DNA of 27,970 nucleotides, taken from positions 1-27,970 of the IMG/VR virus record IMGVR_UViG_3300009173_000061, one strand, 5' to 3'. Positions within the stretch are counted from its first letter, which is position 1. The number at the start of each line of letters is the position of its first letter. A program made the position numbers and the translations under genes. The notes beneath the pieces were generated by a model, which searched no databases, was not told where the DNA came from, and was given only the letters and a program-made list of their open reading frames with translations. Of the stretch, positions 6,048 through 12,749 are shown piece after piece. The DNA comes from a virus.

Positions 6048-9000
6048 CTATCCTAATAGTTTAAAATTATGTTTCAGGCTGCGGGTGCTGAATCCCCATT
6101 GCTCATCATATTCTAGCTTTGCCATGTAAGGGTGGTTGACGTGTAGAACATCCCTCTCAGGGTTCACCCCCCAGCATTTAATGTTTGTAGAGATTCCTGA
6201 CGAGTCTACAACTGTAACGATCCAATAAGTTTTTCCGTGTTTCGTTTTCTTCGGAATAATTTCCCTTGGTACGAACCAACACACACCCAAAGCAGGATCG
6301 TATTCTCCCAAGGGTGGAACACAGTGATGGTCTAGTTGACTTTGGATTGCTTGATCCATAATTAAGTTCATTGGAAAAACCCCAGATAAGTTCACAAGAT
6401 ATTCTATCTTTTCTTCGTCGGTGAAATCTCCCTCAGCCGCATACCGTTTAATATTGGTGTCCAGATGAGATTGAGTTCTTGGTCGATCTACAGCCACGGA
6501 CGACCAGAAGTGTTTGAGTCCGGTAAACCTATCATCCACCAAGGTGTTCAAGGCTTGGCTTCGGGTGAGCACATCCAACGCCTTCTTGTTCAGCTTGCTA
6601 TAAATAATCTCTTCACTAAAGATAAAATCCTCAATGGATGCGAAGGGGCGATTTTTAATAATTTGTTCCATTGCTGCATCACCCAAGCCCTTAATTGAGG
6701 TCAGTGGTTGAATCAGCGTCTTTCCATCCTCGGAAATTTCCCATACCTTGCCAGATTTATTAATATCTAGAGGGGCAATTTTGAAACCCATCGACTTGGC
6801 AATGTTGATCGCTTTTTCTTTTCTAGACTCTGGCTCCTTGTCCAAGAACGCCGCCATCCACTCCGCTGAATAATAATTCAGCAACCATGCACATTGATAA
6901 GATAGAATGCTGTATGATACGGCATGACTCTTGTTGAATCCATACCCTGAGAAATACTCAAACGTTTGCCACAAAGTCTTCGCAGCTTCTTCCGTCAATC
7001 CCTTTTCAACACACCCTTCAACAAACCTATCATGTAACGCTATCTTTACTTTAGCCTCTTTGCCAGTGCCTCTCTTGGTGAGAACCTTCCTAAGCATATT
7101 CCCCTCATCCAAAGAAATATTTTTACCAAGCTTGTGTGCCAGCAATGCAATTTGCTCTTGAAAGATGAGGAATCCATAAGTCTCTTCAGTAACTTCCCTA
7201 GCCTCGTCACAAATGTAAGAAACGCTCTCTGGGTCTTTGACTGCTGCGATATAATGTTTATCTACCTTTGCGCTCAAAGGACCGGGACGGAAAATAGCCG
7301 TGACTGCTGCCAGATCAATAATGCTATTGGGCTTTGCCCTTTTGCAGAAGTTTTGTGAACCTGTCTCTGTGAACTGAAAAATGCCAGCCCAACGACCTCG
7401 GTGAAAAATGTTTTTATAAACATTCTCGTCTGACATATCTAACACGTCAGGATGTAGGTGTTCGTCGTAGTATGCTTTAATCTCTTCAAACGTTGGCTCT
7501 TCGATACCACAATGCCTCTTCAAAATATGACGAATTGAACCTTCAATCATACGCAAAGAGGCGAGTCCAAGAATGTCAAATTTAATGAACCCCATTGGTT
7601 CAAGATGACGAACGTTCTGTCCCTCTGCCCAAGGAGTTTGCCTCACTCCACCGCTATAGATCAAAGGCATGTTTTTATCAAGGTCTTCGGCAATAACCAC
7701 GCCACCAGCATGGCGTGAACAAGAGCGTACCTGTCCCACCAGCCTCTTAATGTGTGTTTCTACTTGTGGATACTTCCGCAAAAAATCTTTCAAGGTTCTA
7801 CTGTGTTCCATAACTTCTTCCCAAGTAGGAACATATATGCCAGCAGACTGACCACGCAACTTCTTAACAATCGGAGTTGCCTCTTTCAACATCTTGTTGG
7901 TTACAGGATTAACCTCAACAAAAGGAATGTTATAGAACTTTGATACATCTTTGACCAACGACCGAAGTTGCAAAGTGTTCCAGTTTGAAATTGGGACAAC
8001 AGTGTTCTCGCCCCACTCCTTAACCAGCAGTTCTTTAATGGTCATTGGATCGCTTACATCATAATCAATGTCTGGGTATCCCTTGCCACCCTTGGTCAAG
8101 AACCTCTCAAACTGGAGCCTATATTTAATAGGATCAACTTGCGTAATGTTCAAGGCATACGCAACCAGCGAACCAGCAGCCGAACCACGACCGGGACTAA
8201 CCAATTGAATGGCAGATGATTTATCTGCAATTGCTTTCATGGTGAGAAAGTATTTGCTGAATCCTCGATCTTTAATAACCTCCAACTCTCTTTTCAGTTG
8301 ATTGATGTATTGTAGAGTCTTTTCGTCGTCCATCGGCTCTACAATTTTACGCAAGCCCTCGACGGATGACTGGGACAACGCTTCGTCTGCGGTCATACCA
8401 TCAGGCACCACGAAATCTGGTAGCCTTACCTCGTTGTCTGGCATGAAAGATTCAATTCGGTCATGGGCAATTGAGTGTGTGTTTGTAATAGACTTTAGAA
8501 CTAGGTCGTCATCATACGCAACGCCACACTTAGCAGAATACCGCTGGTATGCCTCCCACATCTGGTCGCCATTTTTAGGATACAGTTCATATGCCATGTC
8601 TTCAATAGACTCTGGTAGCGCAGTATCCGTATTACTTCCCTTGCTGTTAAGCCACGCAAGCTTGCGGTAAAGCTCCCTATCCTTCCACGCCTCTGGCGTT
8701 GGATAGTGGCTGTCGGCAGTAGAGATTAGTTCAAACCCAAACTCTTCCTGAATCTTGATAATGTATCTGTTCACTTCGTGCTGCTCTGGAACAGAGTTCC
8801 ACTGCAACTCGCCGTACCACCTGTCTCCAAAAATATCTTGCATGTTGCGGGTGGTTTCTCGCATCGCCTCAAGAACAGCCTCTTCGCCTGCGTCCTTGTT
8901 ACGCCAGAAATCATTAGAGTAGATCCCACTCAAGCAAGCTGACGCAACAATCACACCCTCGCTATGCTCACGCAACAAATCATAATCAATGCGAGGGAAT

Positions 9001-9491
9001 CTATAAAAGTTCTCTGGCAGAAACGACTTTGAGATCAGGGAGAAAATATTAGTTAATCCCGTCTGGTTTTGAGCCAGTAGAATCAGGTGACTACGCTGCC
9101 GAAGAATATCATTTTGCTGCCGAGTTTCAGTTTCAATAACTGTGCCCTGTGAGACTACCTTCTTTTTGGAACCTCGACCTTTCTTTTGAGATTGCTTCTC
9201 ATCATAAACCTTTTGCCACTCAGCAATTGATTTAATAAAGTAAGCCTCAACACCAAAGATGGGTTTGAAATCTTTACCATCTTCATGCATTCTCTTCGCA
9301 TGAAGCACTTGATATGCCAGCCCATTGGCATTGCCATGATCAGTTAAAGCAAGAGCATCCATACCATTGCCATAGGCGTAGTCCATGTGCTCTTGTGGGT
9401 ATCCTATTCCATCAAACGGTGAACCCGCTACGCTATGAGCGTGAAGCCCCACAAAGGGGATTGAGGACTGTGTTCGTGCTGTGTCGGTCAT
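6048..9491 (-). CDS. dnaE: DNA polymerase III alpha subunit (DnaE type) with intact PHP metal site
   Basis: The 1147-residue protein is a full-length bacterial family C polymerase. The N-terminal PHP domain keeps all nine metal ligands known from active PHP exonucleases: H17, H19, D27, H52, E82, H135, C186, D260 and H262. A Lys/Gln-rich insertion of about 30 residues (97-126) interrupts it. The palm has GRGSAAGSLVAY, catalytic D474 and D476 in PDIDYD, and a third acid, D639, in KFDILGL. A fingers/HhH region and an OB-fold-like domain (near 1070-1115) follow. No separate DnaQ-type proofreader is seen in the window, so PHP may proofread. The start forms ATGA with the upstream gene's stop, and a perfect sigma70 promoter sits 84 bases upstream. 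Confidence 0.95.
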   Translation of the reverse strand: MTDTARTQSSIPFVGLHAHSVAGSPFDGIGYPQEHMDYAYGNGMDALALTDHGNANGLAYQVLHAKRMHEDGKDFKPIFGVEAYFIKSIAEWQKVYDEKQSQKKGRGSKKKVVSQGTVIETETRQQNDILRQRSHLILLAQNQTGLTNIFSLISKSFLPENFYRFPRIDYDLLREHSEGVIVASACLSGIYSNDFWRNKDAGEEAVLEAMRETTRNMQDIFGDRWYGELQWNSVPEQHEVNRYIIKIQEEFGFELISTADSHYPTPEAWKDRELYRKLAWLNSKGSNTDTALPESIEDMAYELYPKNGDQMWEAYQRYSAKCGVAYDDDLVLKSITNTHSIAHDRIESFMPDNEVRLPDFVVPDGMTADEALSQSSVEGLRKIVEPMDDEKTLQYINQLKRELEVIKDRGFSKYFLTMKAIADKSSAIQLVSPGRGSAAGSLVAYALNITQVDPIKYRLQFERFLTKGGKGYPDIDYDVSDPMTIKELLVKEWGENTVVPISNWNTLQLRSLVKDVSKFYNIPFVEVNPVTNKMLKEATPIVKKLRGQSAGIYVPTWEEVMEHSRTLKDFLRKYPQVETHIKRLVGQVRSCSRHAGGVVIAEDLDKNMPLIYSGGVRQTPWAEGQNVRHLEPMGFIKFDILGLASLRMIEGSIRHILKRHCGIEEPTFEEIKAYYDEHLHPDVLDMSDENVYKNIFHRGRWAGIFQFTETGSQNFCKRAKPNSIIDLAAVTAIFRPGPLSAKVDKHYIAAVKDPESVSYICDEAREVTEETYGFLIFQEQIALLAHKLGKNISLDEGNMLRKVLTKRGTGKEAKVKIALHDRFVEGCVEKGLTEEAAKTLWQTFEYFSGYGFNKSHAVSYSILSYQCAWLLNYYSAEWMAAFLDKEPESRKEKAINIAKSMGFKIAPLDINKSGKVWEISEDGKTLIQPLTSIKGLGDAAMEQIIKNRPFASIEDFIFSEEIIYSKLNKKALDVLTRSQALNTLVDDRFTGLKHFWSSVAVDRPRTQSHLDTNIKRYAAEGDFTDEEKIEYLVNLSGVFPMNLIMDQAIQSQLDHHCVPPLGEYDPALGVCWFVPREIIPKKTKHGKTYWIVTVVDSSGISTNIKCWGVNPERDVLHVNHPYMAKLEYDEQWGFSTRSLKHNFKLLG

Positions 9492-9763
9492 ACTTTCTCC
9501 AGTCTGCTGACTGCTAATTCTAATTCATCTTGTGCTGATTTAATGCAATCAACAACTTCTTCTATATCTTCCCTATTATACAACATATACATCAGGCTGT
9601 CAACAAAAAACTTCTGTTCAGTTGTCAATTCATAATAATAATTGGGAAAGCCTACATCTTCCTTCTCTAGATAAGAAACACTATTGTATTTCCCCTCCAG
9701 TCTTGATTGCACAGCCTTACTTTCCTTCACTGTCATTTCCAAATCCAATTGGGTTCCACTCAT
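9488..9763 (-). CDS. small acidic helical protein of unknown function, upstream of dnaE
   Basis: The product of up to 91 residues is acidic and mostly helical, with a Tyr-rich middle (NYYYELT) and an EEVVDCIKSAQDELE helix near the end. I do not recognise it. The ATG at 9763 has no evident ribosome site and overlaps the upstream gene by 47 bases. An internal ATG at 9736 with a weak GGA nearby would give 82 residues, so the start is uncertain. The stop overlaps the dnaE ATG as ATGA, so it is probably co-translated with the polymerase. Its codons contain a perfect TTGACA-17-TATAAT promoter. Confidence 0.65.
   Translation of the reverse strand: MSGTQLDLEMTVKESKAVQSRLEGKYNSVSYLEKEDVGFPNYYYELTTEQKFFVDSLMYMLYNREDIEEVVDCIKSAQDELELAVSRLEKV
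9575..9603 (-). promoter_or_regulatory. sigma70 promoter, perfect consensus, upstream of dnaE
   Basis: TTGACA lies at 9603-9598 and TATAAT at 9580-9575 on the minus strand, with 17 bases between them. It is embedded in the coding sequence of the small acidic protein, 84 bases before the dnaE start. Confidence 0.75.
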
Positions 9764-10595
9764 GATATTTTAACCTCTCCGGTCTGATAATTTGTTTGCT
9801 TTCTTTTGAACCAATGTACTGTTCATACCCACTCCATGTGTCTATGTTGTGATACCACGGAACCTCGATCTGTTTGTCTATTATAACAGATTCAAAAACT
9901 TTGTCAAGGGAAAAATGTCTTGCAGAGTATTGTTTATGTAGGGGCAATCTTTTCCCATCGCTGCCCATCATATTAGTTCCTTGCTTCTTAACCACGTCAC
10001 GGCATTTTTTAAAATCCTCGGCGTCAAATGTGAATCCAAGGTAGTGCCCTTTTATAACAGACTCTCCCCCCGTTGTCAAGCAAAAAGGTTGTCTGCTTGA
10101 AATTGTTTTTCTGTGTTCACGCAAGACTTCAACTGGATATACCCCGTAAGGAAAAGAAACATAGTATCTGTCTGGAGCCACCCATTTACTTAACTGCTTG
10201 CTTAGGTGATATGCTGTTACGGCACCGTGTAGGACACTCCAACTAAGACAGTCTCTCCTGTCTCTGTCCTTCGGGTGTATCGGCACATAAAAAATTGGAA
10301 TCTTACGCTCTTCTTGAGTGGGGAACGGACCTCGATTGAGTGAAACTGGATCGTATACCGACTCACCGACACGGTGTCTTATAAGAGGTTGCATATTAGC
10401 ATGACACACAATCCAGATCGTTTCACACCCAGCCATTGCACTCTCATACACTGCTCGTTCCACCGCAAGATAATCTAGTCCAATGGGCATCAATGAATCG
10501 TGCCAAGGAAAATTAAACTCAAGTGGTTGACCAGCGACAGGTACAATCCCAGCCAAATGGAAAGAGTTTATATTTTGTGGTCCATTCTCAATCAT
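9717..10595 (-). CDS. degenerate nucleotidyltransferase-like (GT-A fold) protein
   Basis: The 292-residue product begins with HLAGIVPVAGQP, then MPIGLDYLAVERAVYESAMAGCETIWIVC. This follows the layout of sugar-phosphate nucleotidyltransferases: a hydrophobic strand with a V/PxAG loop, a conserved Pro segment, a helix and a second strand ending in IVC. The glycine loop lacks the usual Arg, and the Lys of the following PK motif is replaced (SLMPIG), so normal catalysis is doubtful. It could be a changed or inactive member. Its start forms ATGA with the upstream gene. Two near-consensus sigma70 promoters lie inside it. The sugar or base substrate is unknown. The family call is from motif layout only. 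Confidence 0.55.
   Translation of the reverse strand: MIENGPQNINSFHLAGIVPVAGQPLEFNFPWHDSLMPIGLDYLAVERAVYESAMAGCETIWIVCHANMQPLIRHRVGESVYDPVSLNRGPFPTQEERKIPIFYVPIHPKDRDRRDCLSWSVLHGAVTAYHLSKQLSKWVAPDRYYVSFPYGVYPVEVLREHRKTISSRQPFCLTTGGESVIKGHYLGFTFDAEDFKKCRDVVKKQGTNMMGSDGKRLPLHKQYSARHFSLDKVFESVIIDKQIEVPWYHNIDTWSGYEQYIGSKESKQIIRPERLKYHEWNPIGFGNDSEGK
9880..9907 (-). promoter_or_regulatory. sigma70 promoter, extended -10, inside the nucleotidyltransferase-like gene
   Basis: TTGACA (9907-9902) and TATAAT (9885-9880), both perfect, are separated by 16 bases. The -10 box is preceded by TGT, an extended -10 element. It could drive the small acidic gene and dnaE. Confidence 0.65.
10051..10079 (-). promoter_or_regulatory. 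sigma70 promoter, extended -10, inside the nucleotidyltransferase-like gene
   Basis: TTGACA (10079-10074), 17 bases, then TATAAA (10056-10051), preceded by TGT. It lies about 170 bases upstream of the promoter at 9880-9907 in the same reading frame. Confidence 0.6.
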
Positions 10596-11266
10596 ATAAA
10601 TTCTACAAACTCTGTTTTCGGATAAATAGTTTTTTCGTCTGGCTGTACTTCTCTTTTAACAACCTCGATCTTTCCACGAATGCCGTGATCCTGCATCATT
10701 TTCAAGACCTTCAACCGAACATAGGAATCGGACCAGTCTGGATCTTTTAGCTGCGCCCCCGTCATGTATGAAATAGCTGCTGCGTCCTTTTTGTCGGGGT
10801 GGTAGCCATCAAGCCTCTCGGTTGGATAAAAGAATACACACTTAACAAAGTCTGTTGTATCTTCTATGACATGAATGTCATGTGACATTCCAGAATATAC
10901 ATTAATCCAATCCACAACTTTAAATTTATCACACTTCTCATATGGCGTCGGCAATCCCTCAATATTGTCTCCGTTGTTAGAAACTATCAGCTTTTGACCG
11001 ACAGCGACAACGTATGTTTTGTTCGATGCTATCACAATTAATTTATTATTCTCTATACGCAGCCGAGAAACCTTTTCCCCAAAAGGAATTAACCCCGCAA
11101 GGGAAAGGGACATACATAAAGCGTCCCATTCTTCTCGACCACCTTCAATTATATTTGGGGGGTTTGGATTAAAAAATATGACCGGGCAAGTGTTTTTGTG
11201 AGCGTACTTTAAAGATTGCAGATCGCCACCTAACACCACCCGGTCATACTCTAAATCATAAATCAA
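10592..11266 (-). CDS. conserved-looking phage protein of unknown function
   Basis: The 224-residue product opens with YDRVVLGGDLQSLKYA, a strand-glycine-helix start that resembles the beginning of a Rossmann-type nucleotide-binding domain. A Pro-rich NPNPPN follows. Later segments include SGMSHDIHVIEDTTDFV, FFYPTERLDGYH and SYMTGAQLKDPDWSDSY. The pattern looks like a protein shared by marine phages, but I cannot name a function. ATGA junctions join it to genes on both sides (the transglycosylase upstream, the nucleotidyltransferase-like gene downstream), and the pair may act together. Confidence 0.65.
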   Translation of the reverse strand: MIYDLEYDRVVLGGDLQSLKYAHKNTCPVIFFNPNPPNIIEGGREEWDALCMSLSLAGLIPFGEKVSRLRIENNKLIVIASNKTYVVAVGQKLIVSNNGDNIEGLPTPYEKCDKFKVVDWINVYSGMSHDIHVIEDTTDFVKCVFFYPTERLDGYHPDKKDAAAISYMTGAQLKDPDWSDSYVRLKVLKMMQDHGIRGKIEVVKREVQPDEKTIYPKTEFVEFI

Positions 11267-11766
11267 CGTTGTTCTCTTTTAATTTTGTTTACTTCTGCCA
11301 ACAACTTGCTCGCAGTTCTTCGCACACTTCTAGAATATCTCACGCCAGATTCATTAGGGGTCTTGCCCTTACATCTAAAGCCAGCCAAATAAGCACACAA
11401 TCCAATCTTATATTTTCCCCTACCATATCTGTGAGTGAAGTAGGAAAGTACCCTGCTTCCTGCCCAAATGCTAGTTGTGGGATCAAACAATTGTTTGCAA
11501 GTATATTTTGGATTGCCAACCTTTTTTGAACCAGTATATTTTGGAAGAACTTGAGTCAACCCACAGGCACCAGCCTTGCTTTTAGCTTTTGGTTTCCATC
11601 GGCTCTCATGATGAATCAACGCCACCAGAATTTCTGGTTTGACGTTGGTTGCCTCTGCTGCGGCAACTACAGTGGACATGTGCTTACATGCGTACTCTGC
11701 TCTGTCTGGATAGTCGCCTATACCTATTGATACAGATGCCAAGCACAATAATTCCACCAAGGTCAT
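11263..11766 (-). CDS. lytic transglycosylase (SLT/goose-lysozyme-like fold)
   Basis: The 167-residue product has the transglycosylase signature ALIHHESRWKPKAKSKAGACGLTQVLP. Glu54 in HHESR is the expected catalytic acid, and GLTQVLP is the second conserved block. LFDPTTSIWAGSRVLSYF follows and matches the third block, with a Tyr-rich CAYLAGF at the fourth. It cleaves the glycan strand of peptidoglycan. A hydrophobic N-terminus (residues 1-17) without positive charge could be a signal or signal-anchor, so a lysis role across the inner membrane is possible. A role in DNA entry cannot be excluded. It lies close to a lipoprotein gene, which fits an envelope function. Confidence 0.88.
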   Translation of the reverse strand: MTLVELLCLASVSIGIGDYPDRAEYACKHMSTVVAAAEATNVKPEILVALIHHESRWKPKAKSKAGACGLTQVLPKYTGSKKVGNPKYTCKQLFDPTTSIWAGSRVLSYFTHRYGRGKYKIGLCAYLAGFRCKGKTPNESGVRYSRSVRRTASKLLAEVNKIKREQR

Positions 11767-11768
11767 TG

Positions 11769-12068
11769 CTACTCGCCTTTCGCAGCGTCATCAAAGTATA
11801 ATCCCACTACATGATTTTCTAAAATCACACTAAAGCAGGTTTTACCAACTTCAATATCCTCAATCATGCCACTGTTAACGATGAGCAGTGCTCCTGTCTC
11901 GCCATTAAATTTTTCACAATCAGGCGCTACTGCCAACAGCTTAACTAAAGAATAGGCTGGGGCAATAGTCACTCCCTCTGGGATTAAAACTACCGATGGT
12001 TCCTCGTTGGCTTCTTGAGGTTGGCATTCAATCAATAAGTGTCGATTGCATGGAATAAATTTACTCAT
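11769..12068 (-). CDS. GroES-like co-chaperonin (gp31-type candidate)
   Basis: The 99-residue product starts CNRHLLIEC, corresponding to the opening strand of GroES (DRVLVKR). A loop with VVLIPEG follows, then VKLLAVAPDCEKFNGETGALLIV and a VNSGMIEDIEV segment typical of the beta-barrel core. It closes with FSVILENHVVGL, like the last GroES strands. The length equals GroES. Phages of the T4 group use such proteins (gp31) to enlarge the host GroEL chamber for capsid folding. The ATG at 12068 is chosen because GGAG lies eight bases upstream. The longer frame back to 12248 lies over the lipoprotein gene. Identity is inferred from pattern, not from alignment. Confidence 0.6.
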   Translation of the reverse strand: MSKFIPCNRHLLIECQPQEANEEPSVVLIPEGVTIAPAYSLVKLLAVAPDCEKFNGETGALLIVNSGMIEDIEVGKTCFSVILENHVVGLYFDDAAKGE

Positions 12069-12069
12069 C

Positions 12070-12372
12070 TTAATGTCTCCTGTGGCACACGACTCGTTTG
12101 CCGTGGTGATTGTGATAATGTCGGCGGTGATTGTGACCCCTGTTGCTCCGAACCGTATGATGACGGGGAGCCACATGCGTGTGGTGTGGTCTAGGTCTTG
12201 GACGCACAACCACCGTTCTCGGTGGTGAACGTTGCACCCTAACCACAATCACAGGCTTGGGCTGCTCCACTGTATAAGAATACACCACTGGCGTTGTTCT
12301 TATGTGAGCATGACAACCAACGGTTGTCGCCAGCAATGCTGCCGCAATTGTACCTTTCATAATTCTCTTCAT
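12070..12372 (-). CDS. His/Arg-rich outer-membrane lipoprotein
   Basis: The 100-residue product has a classic lipoprotein signal peptide: basic MKRIMK, a hydrophobic core AAALLATTVG, and the lipobox Cys at residue 20. The residue after Cys is His, not Asp, so sorting to the outer membrane is expected. The mature 81 residues contain about 15 His and 15 Arg, with Pro-Arg and His-His runs in the C-terminal half. It may bind metal ions, or interact with lipopolysaccharide or peptidoglycan. A strong AAGGAG lies eight bases before the ATG. The GroES-like gene follows and the lytic transglycosylase lies beyond it, so an envelope or lysis role (a spanin-like outer part) is possible but unproved. Confidence 0.75.
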   Translation of the reverse strand: MKRIMKGTIAAALLATTVGCHAHIRTTPVVYSYTVEQPKPVIVVRVQRSPPRTVVVRPRPRPHHTHVAPRHHTVRSNRGHNHRRHYHNHHGKRVVCHRRH

Positions 12373-12384
12373 AGAGAGTTCTCC

Positions 12385-12651
12385 TTACTTACAAATGTCG
12401 CAAACCTTTGCGTAGAAATCAGAAAGCTGATCCATACAATCTCCACCCTTCATGAGTCGATAAGCCTTCACAGCCATTCGCATCTGATCCTTATCAAGCT
12501 TATGGTTGTCAAGATAATCTTTTCGCAAATCACGCTTCTGCTCTTTATAAACTTCCATGTGATCTTCGATCACCTCAAAGCTCTTAATAAAGGTTTCGAT
12601 GTTTTGCTCCACCTTATCGGTATTGCTGTCGGTTGTTAGTTTAGCACTCAT
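12385..12651 (-). CDS. small helical protein of unknown function
   Basis: The 88-residue product is almost entirely helical and charged. It contains VEQNIETFIKSFEVIEDHME, EQKRDLRKDYLDNHKL and MRMAVKAYRLMKGGD. A coiled-coil-like helix followed by a Lys/Arg-rich helix is reminiscent of GapR-type (DUF2312) DNA-binding proteins, but this is only a resemblance. Two Cys lie near the end. It is preceded by AAGGAG and by a near-consensus promoter at 12692-12720, so it is the first gene of its unit. Confidence 0.65.
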   Translation of the reverse strand: MSAKLTTDSNTDKVEQNIETFIKSFEVIEDHMEVYKEQKRDLRKDYLDNHKLDKDQMRMAVKAYRLMKGGDCMDQLSDFYAKVCDICK

Positions 12652-12691
12652 TTCTCTCTCCTTTGGGTGTTCCCCAATTGTTTATATGTAT

Positions 12692-12720
12692 ATCATACCC
12701 TAAATTGGTCAGCTTGTCAA
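12692..12720 (-). promoter_or_regulatory. sigma70 promoter, intergenic
   Basis: TTGACA (12720-12715), 17 bases, TATGAT (12697-12692). It lies in the 98-base gap between the RNR stop and the small helical gene, about 35 bases before the AAGGAG site. This is one of the few intergenic promoters seen here. Confidence 0.75.
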
Positions 12721-12749
12721 GTCTTTTTTTCAGTTTTTTTCTCTTGCGA

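Noticed and set aside
12069-12248. N-terminal extension of the GroES-like gene to 12248
   Set aside because: The extension lies over the lipoprotein gene and does not look like a GroES N-terminus. ATG 12068 has GGAG at the right distance.
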